Of a DNA stretch of 64,000 nucleotides, positions 1 to 9,269 are shown in pieces. This DNA comes from an uncultured Duodenibacillus sp. (GTDB taxonomy: Bacteria > Pseudomonadota > Gammaproteobacteria > Burkholderiales > Burkholderiaceae_F), in the NCBI GenBank assembly GCA_944388865.1, contig CALXKM010000033.1, positions 98,054 through 162,053 on the forward strand, in the 5' to 3' direction. Each line of letters starts with the position of its first letter. The first letter of the stretch is position 1. Below the pieces are notes generated by a model that was not told where the DNA came from, ran no database searches, and saw only the letters and a list, made by a program, of their open reading frames with translations. The position numbers were made by a program, and so were the translations under genes.

Positions 1-42
1 ATGGAGGTTTCCATAAGTCCGGACATGAAAGACTCCCTCTGA
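1..42 (+). CDS. possible 3' end of an upstream gene
   Basis: Frame 1 is open from the window edge to a TGA at 40-42. Thirteen residues are too few to identify anything, and an in-frame ATG at the first base may be chance. It could be the tail of a gene lying to the left or simply non-coding DNA. Confidence 0.15.
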   Translation: MEVSISPDMKDSL

Positions 43-116
43 TTCCTAAAGTGGTGAAAATTAAGCTTATTGATTGTAAGGCTTTTGAAGCGCAGCGACT
101 AGAGTCGAACGCATCT

Positions 117-506
117 TCAGACAAAGGCGTGATAAAAAAGCACTGCCCAGCAGACAGCGGCAGCAAAAAGCGAAAAAAGCACGGCGCAGCTGCCGACATC
201 CTTGGCATATTTTGACAATGGATGAATCTCAAGACCGATGCGGTCAATGGCCGCTTCAATGCCTGAATTCAAAAGTTCGGTCACGAGCACGAAGACAACC
301 GAAACAAACGCGATGAGCTTGAGAGCGACATCGGCTTCAATAAATAAAAGAGTTGCCGAGAGGACGGCGCCGAGCACGCATTCTTGTCTAAAGGCGTCTT
401 CATTTTTAAAAGCTGCGCGAAAGCCAGCGGCGGAATAGCCCGCGGCATTAATGAGGCGTCTGAGTCCCGTTTTTCCCTTCAGTTCGGAGGCGTCTTTGGC
501 TGACAT
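117..506 (-). CDS. dgkA: diacylglycerol kinase (DgkA)
   Basis: A small integral membrane kinase that phosphorylates diacylglycerol to phosphatidic acid at the inner membrane, recycling lipid by-products. From the ATG at 506 it is 129 aa, close to the usual ~120 aa. It has three hydrophobic segments (about 45-60, 63-80 and 106-127). The family signature ELLNSGIEAAIDR starts at E77, the probable catalytic glutamate, and is followed by K102-D103-x-G-S. The open frame continues upstream to 617, but that extension has no family resemblance, so the internal start was chosen. It lies downstream of fba on the same strand. Confidence 0.9.
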   Translation of the reverse strand: MSAKDASELKGKTGLRRLINAAGYSAAGFRAAFKNEDAFRQECVLGAVLSATLLFIEADVALKLIAFVSVVFVLVTELLNSGIEAAIDRIGLEIHPLSKYAKDVGSCAVLFSLFAAAVCWAVLFYHAFV

Positions 507-625
507 GGCGGTGAGTCTGCAAAAGCAAAAGTAAAGAAATGAGCCCGAAGAACAGGCTTGCAGTATTCTTCGGGCCTCAAAGAGCGCGGGCGCGCTCTGA
601 GCCAGAGGCGCCCACAAGAAGTCTT

Positions 626-1690
626 TTAGATGACCTTCTGGCTCAGTTCGCCGCTTGCATAGCGCTCGGCCATGACGGTGAGCGCCAAAGGCTTGATGCG
701 CGCGCCCTGGCCCTCGCAGCCGAATTCAAGATAGCGCTTTTTGCACAGTTCGTAGGCAGCCTGACGGGCCTTCTTGAGGTAGTCGCGCGGATCAAACTTG
801 CTCGGATTTTCGACGAGAAAGCGCCGGATGGCCGCCGTCATGGCAAGACGGATGTCGGTGTCGATGTTGACCTTGCGCACGCCGTGCTTGATGGCTTCCT
901 GAATTTCAGAAACGGGCACGCCGTAGGTTTCGCGCATGTCGCCGCCGAATTCGCGAATTTCAGCAAGATATTCCTGCGGCACGGAGCTCGAGCCGTGCAT
1001 CACGAGATGCGTGTTGGGAAGACGTTCGTGAATTTCCTTGACGCGGGAAATGGAAAGAATGTCGCCGGTGGGCTTGCGCGTGAACTTGTAGGCGCCGTGG
1101 CTTGTGCCGATGGCAATAGCCAAAGCATCAAGCTGCGTGGCGCGCACGAATTCAGCGGCTTGATCAGGATCGGTGAGCAGCTGCTCGCGCGTCATCGTGC
1201 TGTCGGTGCCGTGGCCGTCTTCCTTGTCGCCCTTCATGGTTTCAAGCGAACCGAGACAGCCCAGCTCGCCCTCGACGGAAACGCCGATGCAGTGAGCATT
1301 TTCCACCACGCGGCGCGTGACGTCAACGTTGTAGTCGTAGCTGGCAATGGTTTTGCCGTCGCTCATAAGAGAGCCGTCCATCATTACCGAAGAAAAACCC
1401 ATGCGCATGGCAATCTGGCAGACGGCAGGGCTCTGACCGTGGTCCTGATGCATGCATACCGGCACATCGGGCCAGGTTTCAACGGCAGCCTCAATCATGT
1501 GGCGCAGAAAATCCTGGCCGGCGTACTTGCGCGCTCCGGCGCTGGCTTGCATGATCACGGGCGCGCCGACTTCGGCGGCTGCGGTCATGATGGCTTGAAC
1601 CTGTTCGATATTGTTGACGTTGAAAGCGGGAACGCCGTACCCGTTTTCAGCTGCATGATCAAGCAGCTGGCGCATGCTGACGAGAGCCAT
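626..1690 (-). CDS. fba: fructose-bisphosphate aldolase, class II
   Basis: Zinc-dependent aldolase interconverting fructose 1,6-bisphosphate with DHAP and glyceraldehyde 3-phosphate in glycolysis and gluconeogenesis. The 354-aa protein has the MHQDHG block with D83 (general acid/base) and H84 (zinc ligand), the block around [12 protein letters not shown] (139-148), and two later histidines in GTSHGAYKF and LVMHGSSS that complete the metal site. Length and sequence style fit the ~350-aa CBB-type class II subgroup. The ATG at 1690 is preceded by GGAG about 7 bases away, so the longer frame to 1756 is not used. It is followed by dgkA on the same strand. Confidence 0.95.
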   Translation of the reverse strand: MALVSMRQLLDHAAENGYGVPAFNVNNIEQVQAIMTAAAEVGAPVIMQASAGARKYAGQDFLRHMIEAAVETWPDVPVCMHQDHGQSPAVCQIAMRMGFSSVMMDGSLMSDGKTIASYDYNVDVTRRVVENAHCIGVSVEGELGCLGSLETMKGDKEDGHGTDSTMTREQLLTDPDQAAEFVRATQLDALAIAIGTSHGAYKFTRKPTGDILSISRVKEIHERLPNTHLVMHGSSSVPQEYLAEIREFGGDMRETYGVPVSEIQEAIKHGVRKVNIDTDIRLAMTAAIRRFLVENPSKFDPRDYLKKARQAAYELCKKRYLEFGCEGQGARIKPLALTVMAERYASGELSQKVI

Positions 1691-1965
1691 AGATATCTCC
1701 GCGTGTAGGAAACTGGTGTTTTTAAATGCTCGGACAAAAACGAAAAACGCGCGCAAAAACCCCGCAGCCGTCGCCGCGAACGTTGTCTCGAAGCCGACAG
1801 CGCAAAGAGCTGCTTCTCTTTTAGATGCAAAAAAGAGTGCCGCAAAAAAGCGCGCTTTTCCGGATCGTTGAGCGCAATTCTACCGCCTGATTTCTTTTGG
1901 GTTTGAAAGAGCGCTGTGCATTTTTTCCCGAATGCGGACGTTGAGAGAGTTCTCAATGAGCCTTG

Positions 1966-3447
1966 TCAGCGCCTGAGGTCTTCCTTTGCTCTCGCGTGCG
2001 AGACGTAAAGGGCAAGAGCCGACAGAGAAATGCCGGCTAAAAAGAGGCCGACCGTGGTTGCCGCCCAAAAGCCTGCTGCACCGTAGGGGCCGCCGAAGGA
2101 TTCAGCAGAAAAGCCAAGGTAGTAGCCGCCTCCGAGGCCCACGCACCACAGCAGCACCCCGTACATGATCATCGGCACAACCGTGACGCGGTAGCCTCTG
2201 AGAGCGAAATTGCTCACCGATTGACAGGCATCGGTGACGTGGTAGATGACGCCGAAAATCAAAAGCGAAGCGGCAAGCTTCTGCACGGCGGCGTCCGGCG
2301 TATAAAGGCTGACGAGTTGGTCGCGGAAAATGTATAACAAGAGCGCATTGGTTGCCGTGATCATGACGGCGCATTTGAGCGTGCGCACCGTAATGACTCG
2401 CGCGAGATCCTTAAAGCCCGCTCCCAGACATTGCGACACCAGAACGCATACCGCAATGGCAAGCGACAGCGGCACTTGATAGAGCGTGGCGGTGATGTTG
2501 CCCACAATTTGGTGGGCGGCTACGTCTATCGTGCCGATGCGCGAAATGAAGATCGCCATGAGGGTAAACGAGCTCACCTCAAAGAAAATCGTCAGTCCTA
2601 TCGGAACGCCGAGCTTGAGCTGCGCGGCGATTGCCTTGATTTGCGGCCAGAAGAATCTCTCAGGCCGCATGGCGTCGTAGAAGCTGTCAAATCGCCAAAT
2701 GAGGTAGTAGGCCAGAAGCGCAATCCAGGAATTGACGCTCATGGCGACGGCGGCGCCTGCGCCGCCCATGGCGGGAAAGCCGCACCAGCCGTACATGAAA
2801 AGAAGATTTAATGGGGCCTTTGAAGCCAAAAGCGCAAGCGAGATGTACATTGACACGCGCGGCCTGTTGATGGCTGCGTTGAGCGCGATGAAGCAGCGCA
2901 TGATCACCGCCGCGGGCAGTCCCCAGGCGCTGGCGTAGAAAAATTCGCGGCTCATCTCGGCAACCGTTCCGGACACTCCCCCGAATTCAATCCAGAAATC
3001 GGTCTGCAGAATCAAAACCACGGCAATGACGGCAAGCACCAGCGCAAGCCACAGCGACTGGCTGAGCTCAAAGCCGATCAGGTTGAGCTTGCGTGCGCCG
3101 AAGTGATGCCCGGCAATAGGGCTCAGTCCCTGCAGGATGCCGACTAAACCAAAAAGAACCATGACGCTCGTGGCGCCGCCTAAGGCGACCACGGCCAGAT
3201 GTTCGGCGCCAAGGCGTCCGGCCATGATGGTGTCGATCGTGGCCGCGCCCATGATGGCGAGGTTGGCTACGAATAAGGGCGTGGCAAGCTTAAAAAGCGC
3301 ACCGAGGCTGACGTCGGGGGCTGCCGCGTGATGCGGCCGCGCCAGAAGCGCTTCGTCGGGCTCGGAGGCTTGCTTTTCTTGGGCCGCAGGCTCAATGAAG
3401 TTGTCTTTGGCCTTTTGGCTTGCGTTTGCGGGTTCTTTCTGGCTCAT
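1966..3447 (-). CDS. MATE family multidrug/Na+ efflux transporter
   Basis: Inner-membrane efflux pump of the multi-antimicrobial extrusion family (NorM/DinF-like), exporting cationic drugs or metabolites against a cation gradient. The protein is 493 aa. A hydrophilic N-terminal tail of about 45 residues is rich in Gln, Ala and Lys; after it come about 12 hydrophobic segments in two homologous halves, with an early segment reading MGAATIDTIMAGRLG, typical of MATE helix 1-2. The hydrophilic tail is longer than in E. coli NorM. Substrate cannot be read from sequence. About 275 bases separate it from fba downstream, and no clear terminator is seen there. Confidence 0.9.
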   Translation of the reverse strand: MSQKEPANASQKAKDNFIEPAAQEKQASEPDEALLARPHHAAAPDVSLGALFKLATPLFVANLAIMGAATIDTIMAGRLGAEHLAVVALGGATSVMVLFGLVGILQGLSPIAGHHFGARKLNLIGFELSQSLWLALVLAVIAVVLILQTDFWIEFGGVSGTVAEMSREFFYASAWGLPAAVIMRCFIALNAAINRPRVSMYISLALLASKAPLNLLFMYGWCGFPAMGGAGAAVAMSVNSWIALLAYYLIWRFDSFYDAMRPERFFWPQIKAIAAQLKLGVPIGLTIFFEVSSFTLMAIFISRIGTIDVAAHQIVGNITATLYQVPLSLAIAVCVLVSQCLGAGFKDLARVITVRTLKCAVMITATNALLLYIFRDQLVSLYTPDAAVQKLAASLLIFGVIYHVTDACQSVSNFALRGYRVTVVPMIMYGVLLWCVGLGGGYYLGFSAESFGGPYGAAGFWAATTVGLFLAGISLSALALYVSHARAKEDLRR

Positions 3448-3623
3448 TGTGGCACCAAAAATTCTTTGCTCTCTTTTTATGAGCGGCGAAAATCATCTTT
3501 TTTTGATGTTCGCTCAGGTCGTCGTTTTTGTGTTCTTCTCGATTGTAGATGGACTTGCTTGACGTTTTGTTCAAGTGTTCGGCTCAATTGTGATGGACAA
3601 AACGGCAAGAGCATCAAGCCAAG

Positions 3624-3655
3624 AAAAAAGGGAAGCCTTTTTTGTTTGGCCTCCC
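3624..3655 (-). terminator. intrinsic terminator of the fnr-like gene
   Basis: Read on the minus strand, GGGAGGCC pairs with GGCTTCCC (3648-3655 with 3630-3637, one mismatch) and is followed by six T's (3629-3624). It lies 32 bases after the regulator's stop codon. Confidence 0.75.
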
Positions 3656-3686
3656 TGGTTTTTGAACTTGTCGCGACGGCTGCTTT

Positions 3687-4505
3687 TTAGTTCTCGTCGC
3701 TTAAAAGCTCGTTGATGTCGTGCTTTTCGGGAGCAATCGGCACGACGTTGTCTTTGCCTGCATCGTGATGCTGGTAGGCTTGACCGCTCACGATGGCGCG
3801 CAGTCCTTCGAAGTCCATGATCTGCACGTGCTTTTGGTTGACGATGATGAGATTGTCGTGAGAAAAGCGCGACAGCACGCGGCTGACGGTCTCAAGCTTC
3901 AGACCGAGGTAGCTGCCGATCTCGGCGCGCGTCATGCGAAGCACGAATTCGCTGCGCGAGTAGCCGCGCTGCTCAAAGCGCTGCGAGAGATTCAAAATGA
4001 AGGCGGCAAGGCGCTCTTCGGCGTGCATTGATCCAAGCAGCAGCATTACGCCGTTTTGACGCACGATTTCCATCGAGAGCAGCCGCTGAAAGTGCAGGCT
4101 CATGGCATGCATGCTTTGGTTGACTTCAAGAAGCTTCTGGTAGGGCAGCAGGCATACTTCGGTGTCTTCGAGCGCAATCAAGTCGCTCGAATAGACCATG
4201 CCGGCCAGACCGTCGAGGCCGACGATGTCGCCCGACATGTGAAAGCTCGTGACCTGTTCGCGGCCATCGGAACTCATGACGGCGCTTTTCAAAAACCCCA
4301 GACGAATCGCATAGAGCGCTTCAAACTTGTCGCCGGCGCGATAGAGCGCTTCGCCTCGCTTGATGCGCTTGCGGGTGCTGACAAGCTCTTCGAGTCTTTC
4401 GATTTCCTTCAGACTCAGTCCGAGCGGCAGGCACAGTTCCCGCAGATTGCAGTTCGAACAGGCCACGCGCAAAGTGGCCATGTTGATGTTGGGGTTGTTC
4501 ATCAT
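3687..4505 (-). CDS. fnr: FNR-type oxygen-sensing transcriptional regulator
   Basis: Crp/Fnr-family activator that carries an oxygen-labile [4Fe-4S] cluster and switches on anaerobic genes. The N-terminus has C16-x2-C19-x5-C25, the FNR cluster spacing, and C118 supplies the fourth ligand. The cyclic-nucleotide-like beta-roll spans about 30-150. The C-terminal helix-turn-helix (about 192-214) has recognition residues E205, S208 and R209, the ExxSR set that reads TTGAT half-sites. At 272 aa it is slightly longer than E. coli FNR (250) through a C-terminal tail. It is divergent from hemN, whose upstream region holds a matching site. The start is the first of two adjacent ATGs; either could be used. 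Confidence 0.93.
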   Translation of the reverse strand: MMNNPNINMATLRVACSNCNLRELCLPLGLSLKEIERLEELVSTRKRIKRGEALYRAGDKFEALYAIRLGFLKSAVMSSDGREQVTSFHMSGDIVGLDGLAGMVYSSDLIALEDTEVCLLPYQKLLEVNQSMHAMSLHFQRLLSMEIVRQNGVMLLLGSMHAEERLAAFILNLSQRFEQRGYSRSEFVLRMTRAEIGSYLGLKLETVSRVLSRFSHDNLIIVNQKHVQIMDFEGLRAIVSGQAYQHHDAGKDNVVPIAPEKHDINELLSDEN

Positions 4506-4729
4506 AAATTTCAGCCTCGCAAAGCTGCATCGTCACAGTCTCCGGCGGCTTGCTCGCTTTGGGGCAGAGGATGATCGGCCGCAGCCGATAATTGTGAAAT
4601 AATCTTGCCCGTTTAAACTGCTCGCGCAACCGCACTGTCGATATGAACGACCGCAGAGCTCATCGCAAAGGGGCAAGCCCGACAACGGCAAAGCTCGTAA
4701 GGTTCATGCTCAAATGACAGCTGGAAAAC

Positions 4730-4743
4730 TTGACAAGGATCAA
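4730..4743 (+). promoter_or_regulatory. FNR box upstream of hemN
   Basis: TTGAC-AAGG-ATCAA matches the FNR consensus TTGAT-N4-ATCAA at 9 of 10 defined positions. If it acts in the usual class II position (-41.5), transcription would start near 4778, just after a weak -10-like CATATC at 4767-4772 and before the hemN ATG at 4815. The rest of the 4506-4814 intergenic region shows no gene. Confidence 0.8.
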
Positions 4744-4814
4744 TGTTTTTCCAAATTCGAGCGAATCATATCAGTTGGTTTGTGTTTTGTCATAGAAATA
4801 GGGGTTACATACAC

Positions 4815-6215
4815 ATGCTCAATCCGGCTACCAGCGGCGTCGAACTGCCTGACGACGCGCTTTTAAAAAAGTTCGACGTTCCCGCGCCGCGCTATACGTC
4901 TTATCCGACGGCCGATCGCTTTCATGCGGGCTATACGGCCTCTGACTACGAGGCAGCGCTTGCGGGTCGCGGCTCGGCTCCCAAAAAGACGGGCTTGTCG
5001 CTGTACTGCCATATTCCGTTTTGCAACGACGTTTGCTTTTACTGCGGCTGCAACAAGATCGTCACGCGCGATCATGAGCGTTCTGCTCAATATATGCGCG
5101 TCATGCTCGAAGAGGCCGATCTGGTCGGTGAAAAGCTCACCGGCAGCCGCACGCTCGAGCAGCTGCACTGGGGCGGCGGTACGCCGACCTTCCTGACCGA
5201 TGATGAAATTCTCTTTCTGATGGGAGAGATTCAAAAACGCTTTCCCTTTGAGGCCGACGGAGAATTTTCCATTGAGGTCGATCCCCGAAGCTGTCCCGTG
5301 AGCAAGGTAAAGACTCTCAAGCAGGCAGGCTTTAACCGCATGAGTCTCGGCGTGCAGGACTTCAACCCTGAGGTTCAAAAGGCCGTCAACCGCATCCAGC
5401 CTCTCGAGATGACCCGCGAGGTGCTCGAGTCTGCGCGAGCCGAAGGCTTTGAGTCGATCAACATGGATCTCATCTATGGCCTGCCCAAGCAGACGCGAGA
5501 AAGCTTCAAGCGCACGATTGAGCAGGTCATCGAATTGAGTCCCGACAGAATCGCGCTTTATCACTACGCGCACTTGCCCAACATCTTCAAGCCGCAGCGG
5601 CGCATCATCCCGGCCGATCTGCCCAACGCCGAGGAGCGCGTCAACATCATGTTCGACTCGATTCGCACGCTCACGGCAAACGGCTACCGCTACATCGGCA
5701 TGGATCACTTCGCCAAGGAAGACGACGAACTTTCCATTGCTCAGGTCAACGGGACGATTCAGCGCAACTTCCAGGGCTACTCGACGCGAGCCGAGTGCGA
5801 CATGGTGGCTCTTGGGGCAAGCTCGATTTCGTTTGTCGACGGCAACTACGCCTGCAATCCGCGCGAAATCGAGCCTTACTACGAGGCGATTCGCGCCGGA
5901 CGCCTGGCAACCTGCCGCGGCTTTAAGCTCAACGACGACGACAAGCTGCGCCGCGCGGTGATCATGACCATCATGTGCCGCTTTGAGCTTGACAAGCGTG
6001 AAATCGAAGCCGAGTTCGGCATCAATTTCGACGAGACCTTCGCGCATGAACTCAAAAAGCTTCAGGCCTATGCAAAGCATGAGCTCGTGGAACTCACGCC
6101 CGAAAAAATTACGGTAAGCGCCAAGGGCAAGATTTTTGTGCGCGCCGTGGCCATGCAGTTTGACCGCTATTTACGCGAATCGGATCGTGCAGGCGGTTAT
6201 TCAAAGATTGCTTGA
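4815..6215 (+). CDS. hemN: oxygen-independent coproporphyrinogen III oxidase (HemN)
   Basis: Radical-SAM enzyme that decarboxylates coproporphyrinogen III to protoporphyrinogen IX without oxygen, the anaerobic step of haem synthesis in the cytoplasm. The 466-aa protein (E. coli HemN 457) carries C70-x3-C74-x2-C77-G-C79 for the [4Fe-4S] cluster and SAM, followed by the GGGTPTF motif and the C-terminal HemN domain. The presence of C79 and the RYTSYPTA start of the fold separates true HemN from HemW. The ATG at 4815 is preceded by AGGGG; the upstream frame to 4743 overlaps the FNR site and was not used. It is probably activated by the divergent FNR. Confidence 0.95.
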   Translation: MLNPATSGVELPDDALLKKFDVPAPRYTSYPTADRFHAGYTASDYEAALAGRGSAPKKTGLSLYCHIPFCNDVCFYCGCNKIVTRDHERSAQYMRVMLEEADLVGEKLTGSRTLEQLHWGGGTPTFLTDDEILFLMGEIQKRFPFEADGEFSIEVDPRSCPVSKVKTLKQAGFNRMSLGVQDFNPEVQKAVNRIQPLEMTREVLESARAEGFESINMDLIYGLPKQTRESFKRTIEQVIELSPDRIALYHYAHLPNIFKPQRRIIPADLPNAEERVNIMFDSIRTLTANGYRYIGMDHFAKEDDELSIAQVNGTIQRNFQGYSTRAECDMVALGASSISFVDGNYACNPREIEPYYEAIRAGRLATCRGFKLNDDDKLRRAVIMTIMCRFELDKREIEAEFGINFDETFAHELKKLQAYAKHELVELTPEKITVSAKGKIFVRAVAMQFDRYLRESDRAGGYSKIA

Positions 6216-6279
6216 TGCCTGCTTGCGCTCGGGCAGAGATTCAAAAAGACAGCATTTTGCATTGCGCAAAAGCTCAGAC

Positions 6280-6345
6280 GGCTCCCGCGCCTGCTTCGGA
6301 TTTAGAGTCCGATGCAGGCGCGTTTCGGGAGCCGGTTTGCTTTTG
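6280..6345 (+). terminator. strong intrinsic terminator after hemN
   Basis: A long hairpin: CGGCTCCCG-CGCCTGC pairs with GCAGGCGCG-ttt-CGGGAGCCG, with a further TCGGA/TCCGA stem inside, followed by a T-rich stretch at 6341-6345. It separates hemN from sbcB. Confidence 0.7.
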
Positions 6346-6416
6346 TTGCGGCCTATTGCTAGTCTGAAGGCGCGTTGCCGTTGCTTCTTTTTTTTCGCAG
6401 CGCGTGTATTTCGATT

Positions 6417-7979
6417 ATGCAGACGACACCAAGCTTTTACTGGCACGATTATGAAACTTTCGGTCTAAACCGCCGTACGGACCGACCGGCGCAATTTGCC
6501 GGCTTGCGCACGACGATGGATTTTGAGCCCATGGGCGAGACCGACGTCTGGTACGCTAGGCCCGCGCTTGACTACCTGCCGCAGCCCGAAGCATGCCTTG
6601 TCACCGGCATTACGCCTCAGGAGGCGTTCAAAAAAGGCATGCCTGAGGCCGAGTTTGCCTCCAGAATCTATGAGAGGTTCAATACGCCCGGCACTATTGT
6701 CGTGGGCTACAACAATCTGCGCTTTGACGACGAAGTCACCCGCGCCATGTTTTGGCGCAATCTCTACGACATGTACGCGCATCAGTACAAAAACGGCTGC
6801 TCGCGCTGGGATCTGTTTCCCTTTGTGCTCGCCGTCTGGGCCTTGAGAGATGAGGGCATCAACTGGCCGCTGCGCGAGACTTCCGATCCTGAAAAGGCAA
6901 AGCTTGTGAGTTTTCGGCTCGAAAAGCTCACCGAAGCCAACGGCATCGAACACGATCATGCGCACGATGCCGCAAGCGACGTTTCCGCTACGGCGGCGCT
7001 GGCAAAGTTTCTTGCCGCAAAGGTCCCGAAACTGTGGCGCTGGGCGCTCGAGCACCGCAGCAAAGAGCATGTGACGACAACGCTCGAAAGCGGCCGACCC
7101 TGCGTCTGGGTGACGAGCACGGCAGGCCAAAAGGCGGGTTTTCTGCGCTTTCCCATGCCGGTTGCGGTCAATCCGGGAAACCGCAATGAGTACATCGTTT
7201 GGGATTGCAGAAGCGATCCGTCGGTTCTGCTTGGGTTGTCCGTTGAAGAAATTGCAAGGCGGGCCTTTGGGCCGCGGTCAGGTTTGGAGGAAAATGAAGA
7301 GCGGCTGTCTCTTTCCAGACTGCGGGTCAATACGTCTCCATTTGTCTGTGGAGATCTTCGCACCATCAACGCTCGCGTGCAGTCGCGCTTTGACATTGAC
7401 CTTGAGCAGATCGTCGCCAATGGAGAAAAGCTCACCGAAATTGCGCATCTGCTCACAGGTCCCGTGCTTGAGGCGCTGAGTCTCGTGCAGGGCGATGAAG
7501 AAGAGCGCCGGCAGACTGCAGCAGAGCCCCTTGACTGTGATTTGGCCATGTATGCCGGAGGCTTCATCAACGAGGCCGACAAGAGTCTCATGCGCGACGT
7601 GCATGCTATGACTGCTCAGACCATGGCCGAGCGTGCGCACGAAGGGCGGATTAATTTTGATGATCCACGGCTAAACGCTGTGTTTTTCCGCATGCGCGCC
7701 AGAAGCTGGCCTGAATTTCTTGATTTCGAAGAAAAAGCGCGTTTCCAATCGCATTGCCGCGCTGTGCTTGAGGGAATAGCTTCGGGAAGCGGCGGCATTG
7801 AAAAGTATTTTGAAGACATTGACGCCAAAGCCGAAGAAATTGCGGAGCTCGTTGAAGCCGGCCGTCTTTCTGAGGAGCGCGCCGAGCGCATGGAGCAGGT
7901 TCTTCACGCGCTCTACGACTGGGGTGAACATGTCGCGCAGTGCGTTGAGAATCTCGATGCAGCGGCCGATGAGCAGTAA
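6417..7979 (+). CDS. sbcB: exodeoxyribonuclease I (SbcB)
   Basis: Processive 3'-5' exonuclease on single-stranded DNA, acting in recombination, mismatch repair and removal of 3' overhangs. The DnaQ-like fold shows D11 and E13 in HDYETFG (ExoI motif), a central acidic stretch at D104-D105, and H183 with D188 in HDAASDVSAT (ExoIII motif), matching E. coli D15, E17, H181 and D186. The exonuclease I C-terminal domain follows. At 520 aa it is about 45 residues longer than E. coli ExoI. The ATG at 6417 is favoured because HDYETFG then sits about 10 residues in, as in homologues; its ribosome site is weak. Confidence 0.95.
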   Translation: MQTTPSFYWHDYETFGLNRRTDRPAQFAGLRTTMDFEPMGETDVWYARPALDYLPQPEACLVTGITPQEAFKKGMPEAEFASRIYERFNTPGTIVVGYNNLRFDDEVTRAMFWRNLYDMYAHQYKNGCSRWDLFPFVLAVWALRDEGINWPLRETSDPEKAKLVSFRLEKLTEANGIEHDHAHDAASDVSATAALAKFLAAKVPKLWRWALEHRSKEHVTTTLESGRPCVWVTSTAGQKAGFLRFPMPVAVNPGNRNEYIVWDCRSDPSVLLGLSVEEIARRAFGPRSGLEENEERLSLSRLRVNTSPFVCGDLRTINARVQSRFDIDLEQIVANGEKLTEIAHLLTGPVLEALSLVQGDEEERRQTAAEPLDCDLAMYAGGFINEADKSLMRDVHAMTAQTMAERAHEGRINFDDPRLNAVFFRMRARSWPEFLDFEEKARFQSHCRAVLEGIASGSGGIEKYFEDIDAKAEEIAELVEAGRLSEERAERMEQVLHALYDWGEHVAQCVENLDAAADEQ

Positions 7980-8059
7980 CGCCGGCGGCATAAGGCACAA
8001 CCTGAGCTCTCAGAGCGTGACGGCCTTTGACGCAGGCTCTCAAAAAGGAGGATTATCTT

Positions 8060-8959
8060 ATGAGCAAAACTGAGCAAGTGCGCAAAGTCGCCTTTTTGGG
8101 GCTTGGCGTCATGGGTTACCCGATGGCGGGCCATCTGGTCAAGGCCGGTCACGATGTGACGGTCTATAACCGTACGCAGGCAAAGGCGCAGAAGTGGGCC
8201 GAGCAGTACGGCGCACGATGGGCGGCAACGCCGGCGCAGGCCGCTAAGGACTGCGACATTGTTTTTGCCTGCGTGGGCGAAGATAAGGATCTGCGCGAGG
8301 TTGTGCTCGGCGAAAACGGGGCGCTCGCCGGCATGAAGCCCGGTGCCGTCTTTGTCGACCACACGACCGACTCGGCCGATATTGCCCGTGAAATGGGCAA
8401 ACTTTTTGCTGAGCGCGGCATGGCTTTTCTCGATGCGCCTGTCTCAGGCGGGCAGGCTGGAGCCGAAAACGGCGTTCTGACTGTGATGGTCGGCGGCGAT
8501 GAAAAGGTTTTCGAGGATGCCGCCGACGTCATTGCTGCTTATGCCTGTTCTGTAACGCGCGTAGGGGACGCAGGCTGCGGACAACTTGCCAAGATGGTCA
8601 ATCAGATCTGCATTGCGGGCGTCGTGCAGGGGCTTTCAGAGGCCGTGGCCTTTGGCTTGAATGCCGGCTTGGACATGAAGCTTGTGCTGCCCGTGCTTGA
8701 AAAGGGCGCCGCAGGAAGCTGGCAGATGAAGGCGCGCGGCGCGACCATGGTCGACAACGAGTTTGACTTTGGCTTTGCCGTCGACTGGATGCGCAAGGAT
8801 TTGGGCATTGCGCTTGCCGAAGCCAAGCGCAATGGCTCCGTGCTTCCTCTGACGGCGGTGGTCGATCAGTTCTACGGCGATGTGCAGCGCTTGGGCGGAA
8901 GCAGGTTTGATACTTCTTCGCTCATCACGCGTCTGCCAAGACCAACGTCGAAGAAGTAG
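8060..8959 (+). CDS. NAD(P)-dependent beta-hydroxyacid dehydrogenase (3-hydroxyisobutyrate dehydrogenase / tartronate semialdehyde reductase family)
   Basis: Cytoplasmic oxidoreductase that acts on short beta-hydroxyacids such as 3-hydroxyisobutyrate or tartronate semialdehyde. The 299-aa protein begins with a Rossmann GLGVMG motif (14-19). It has the substrate-binding DAPVSGG loop (126-132) and the catalytic K178 in GQLAKMVNQ with N181. The sequence alone does not settle which substrate is used; GarR/GlxR-like reductases and MmsB-like dehydrogenases share these motifs. The ATG at 8060 follows an excellent AAGGAGG. A terminator lies 30 bases after the stop, so it appears to be monocistronic or the end of a unit with sbcB. 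Confidence 0.88.
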   Translation: MSKTEQVRKVAFLGLGVMGYPMAGHLVKAGHDVTVYNRTQAKAQKWAEQYGARWAATPAQAAKDCDIVFACVGEDKDLREVVLGENGALAGMKPGAVFVDHTTDSADIAREMGKLFAERGMAFLDAPVSGGQAGAENGVLTVMVGGDEKVFEDAADVIAAYACSVTRVGDAGCGQLAKMVNQICIAGVVQGLSEAVAFGLNAGLDMKLVLPVLEKGAAGSWQMKARGATMVDNEFDFGFAVDWMRKDLGIALAEAKRNGSVLPLTAVVDQFYGDVQRLGGSRFDTSSLITRLPRPTSKK

Positions 8960-8986
8960 AAAAGCTTTCATCCTTGTTTTTCAGAG

Positions 8987-9019
8987 CCGGATCGGGCAAG
9001 TGCCTTGGTCCGGTTTTTC
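8987..9019 (+). terminator. intrinsic terminator
   Basis: CCGGA...CAAG pairs with CTTG...TCCGG and is followed by TTTTT (about 9013-9018). It ends the dehydrogenase transcript before the feo control region. Confidence 0.65.
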
Positions 9020-9129
9020 ATTGGGCGGGCATTGCCTGCATTGCGTCACGCCGATGCAGGCTGAGCGGACCCGACTGAGCACTTTTCGAAAGCAGACAGT
9101 CGAGCTGATGGAGCATTCTTGAATTGTTA

Positions 9130-9182
9130 TGAGAATCGTTCTGATTTGCGTTTAGTCAATAGTTTGTTAGAAATCGTTCTCA
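9130..9182 (+). promoter_or_regulatory. two upstream Fur-like boxes
   Basis: TGAGAATCGTTCTGA (9130-9144) and TAGAAATCGTTCTCA (9168-9182) are near-palindromes of the GAGAAT-N-GTTCTC kind that Fur binds. Their starts are 38 bases apart. The best copy is at 9277. The 8960-9366 region has no convincing gene; besides these boxes it holds a terminator and the feo promoter. Confidence 0.65.
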
Positions 9183-9269
9183 TTTGCAGCTTGTTGGTAA
9201 GAGAAAAAATTACTTATAAATCAGACCATTCAAGGGAAACTTCAACGGGAGAAGTTATCTTTTTGCGCG

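Noticed and set aside
539-1708. Long open frame on the plus strand opposite fba
   Set aside because: Antisense of a well-supported aldolase; its protein has no family pattern and reflects the codon bias of the real gene.
4863-6080. 405-codon minus-strand frame opposite hemN
   Set aside because: Shadow of hemN, which has all radical-SAM residues and the right length.
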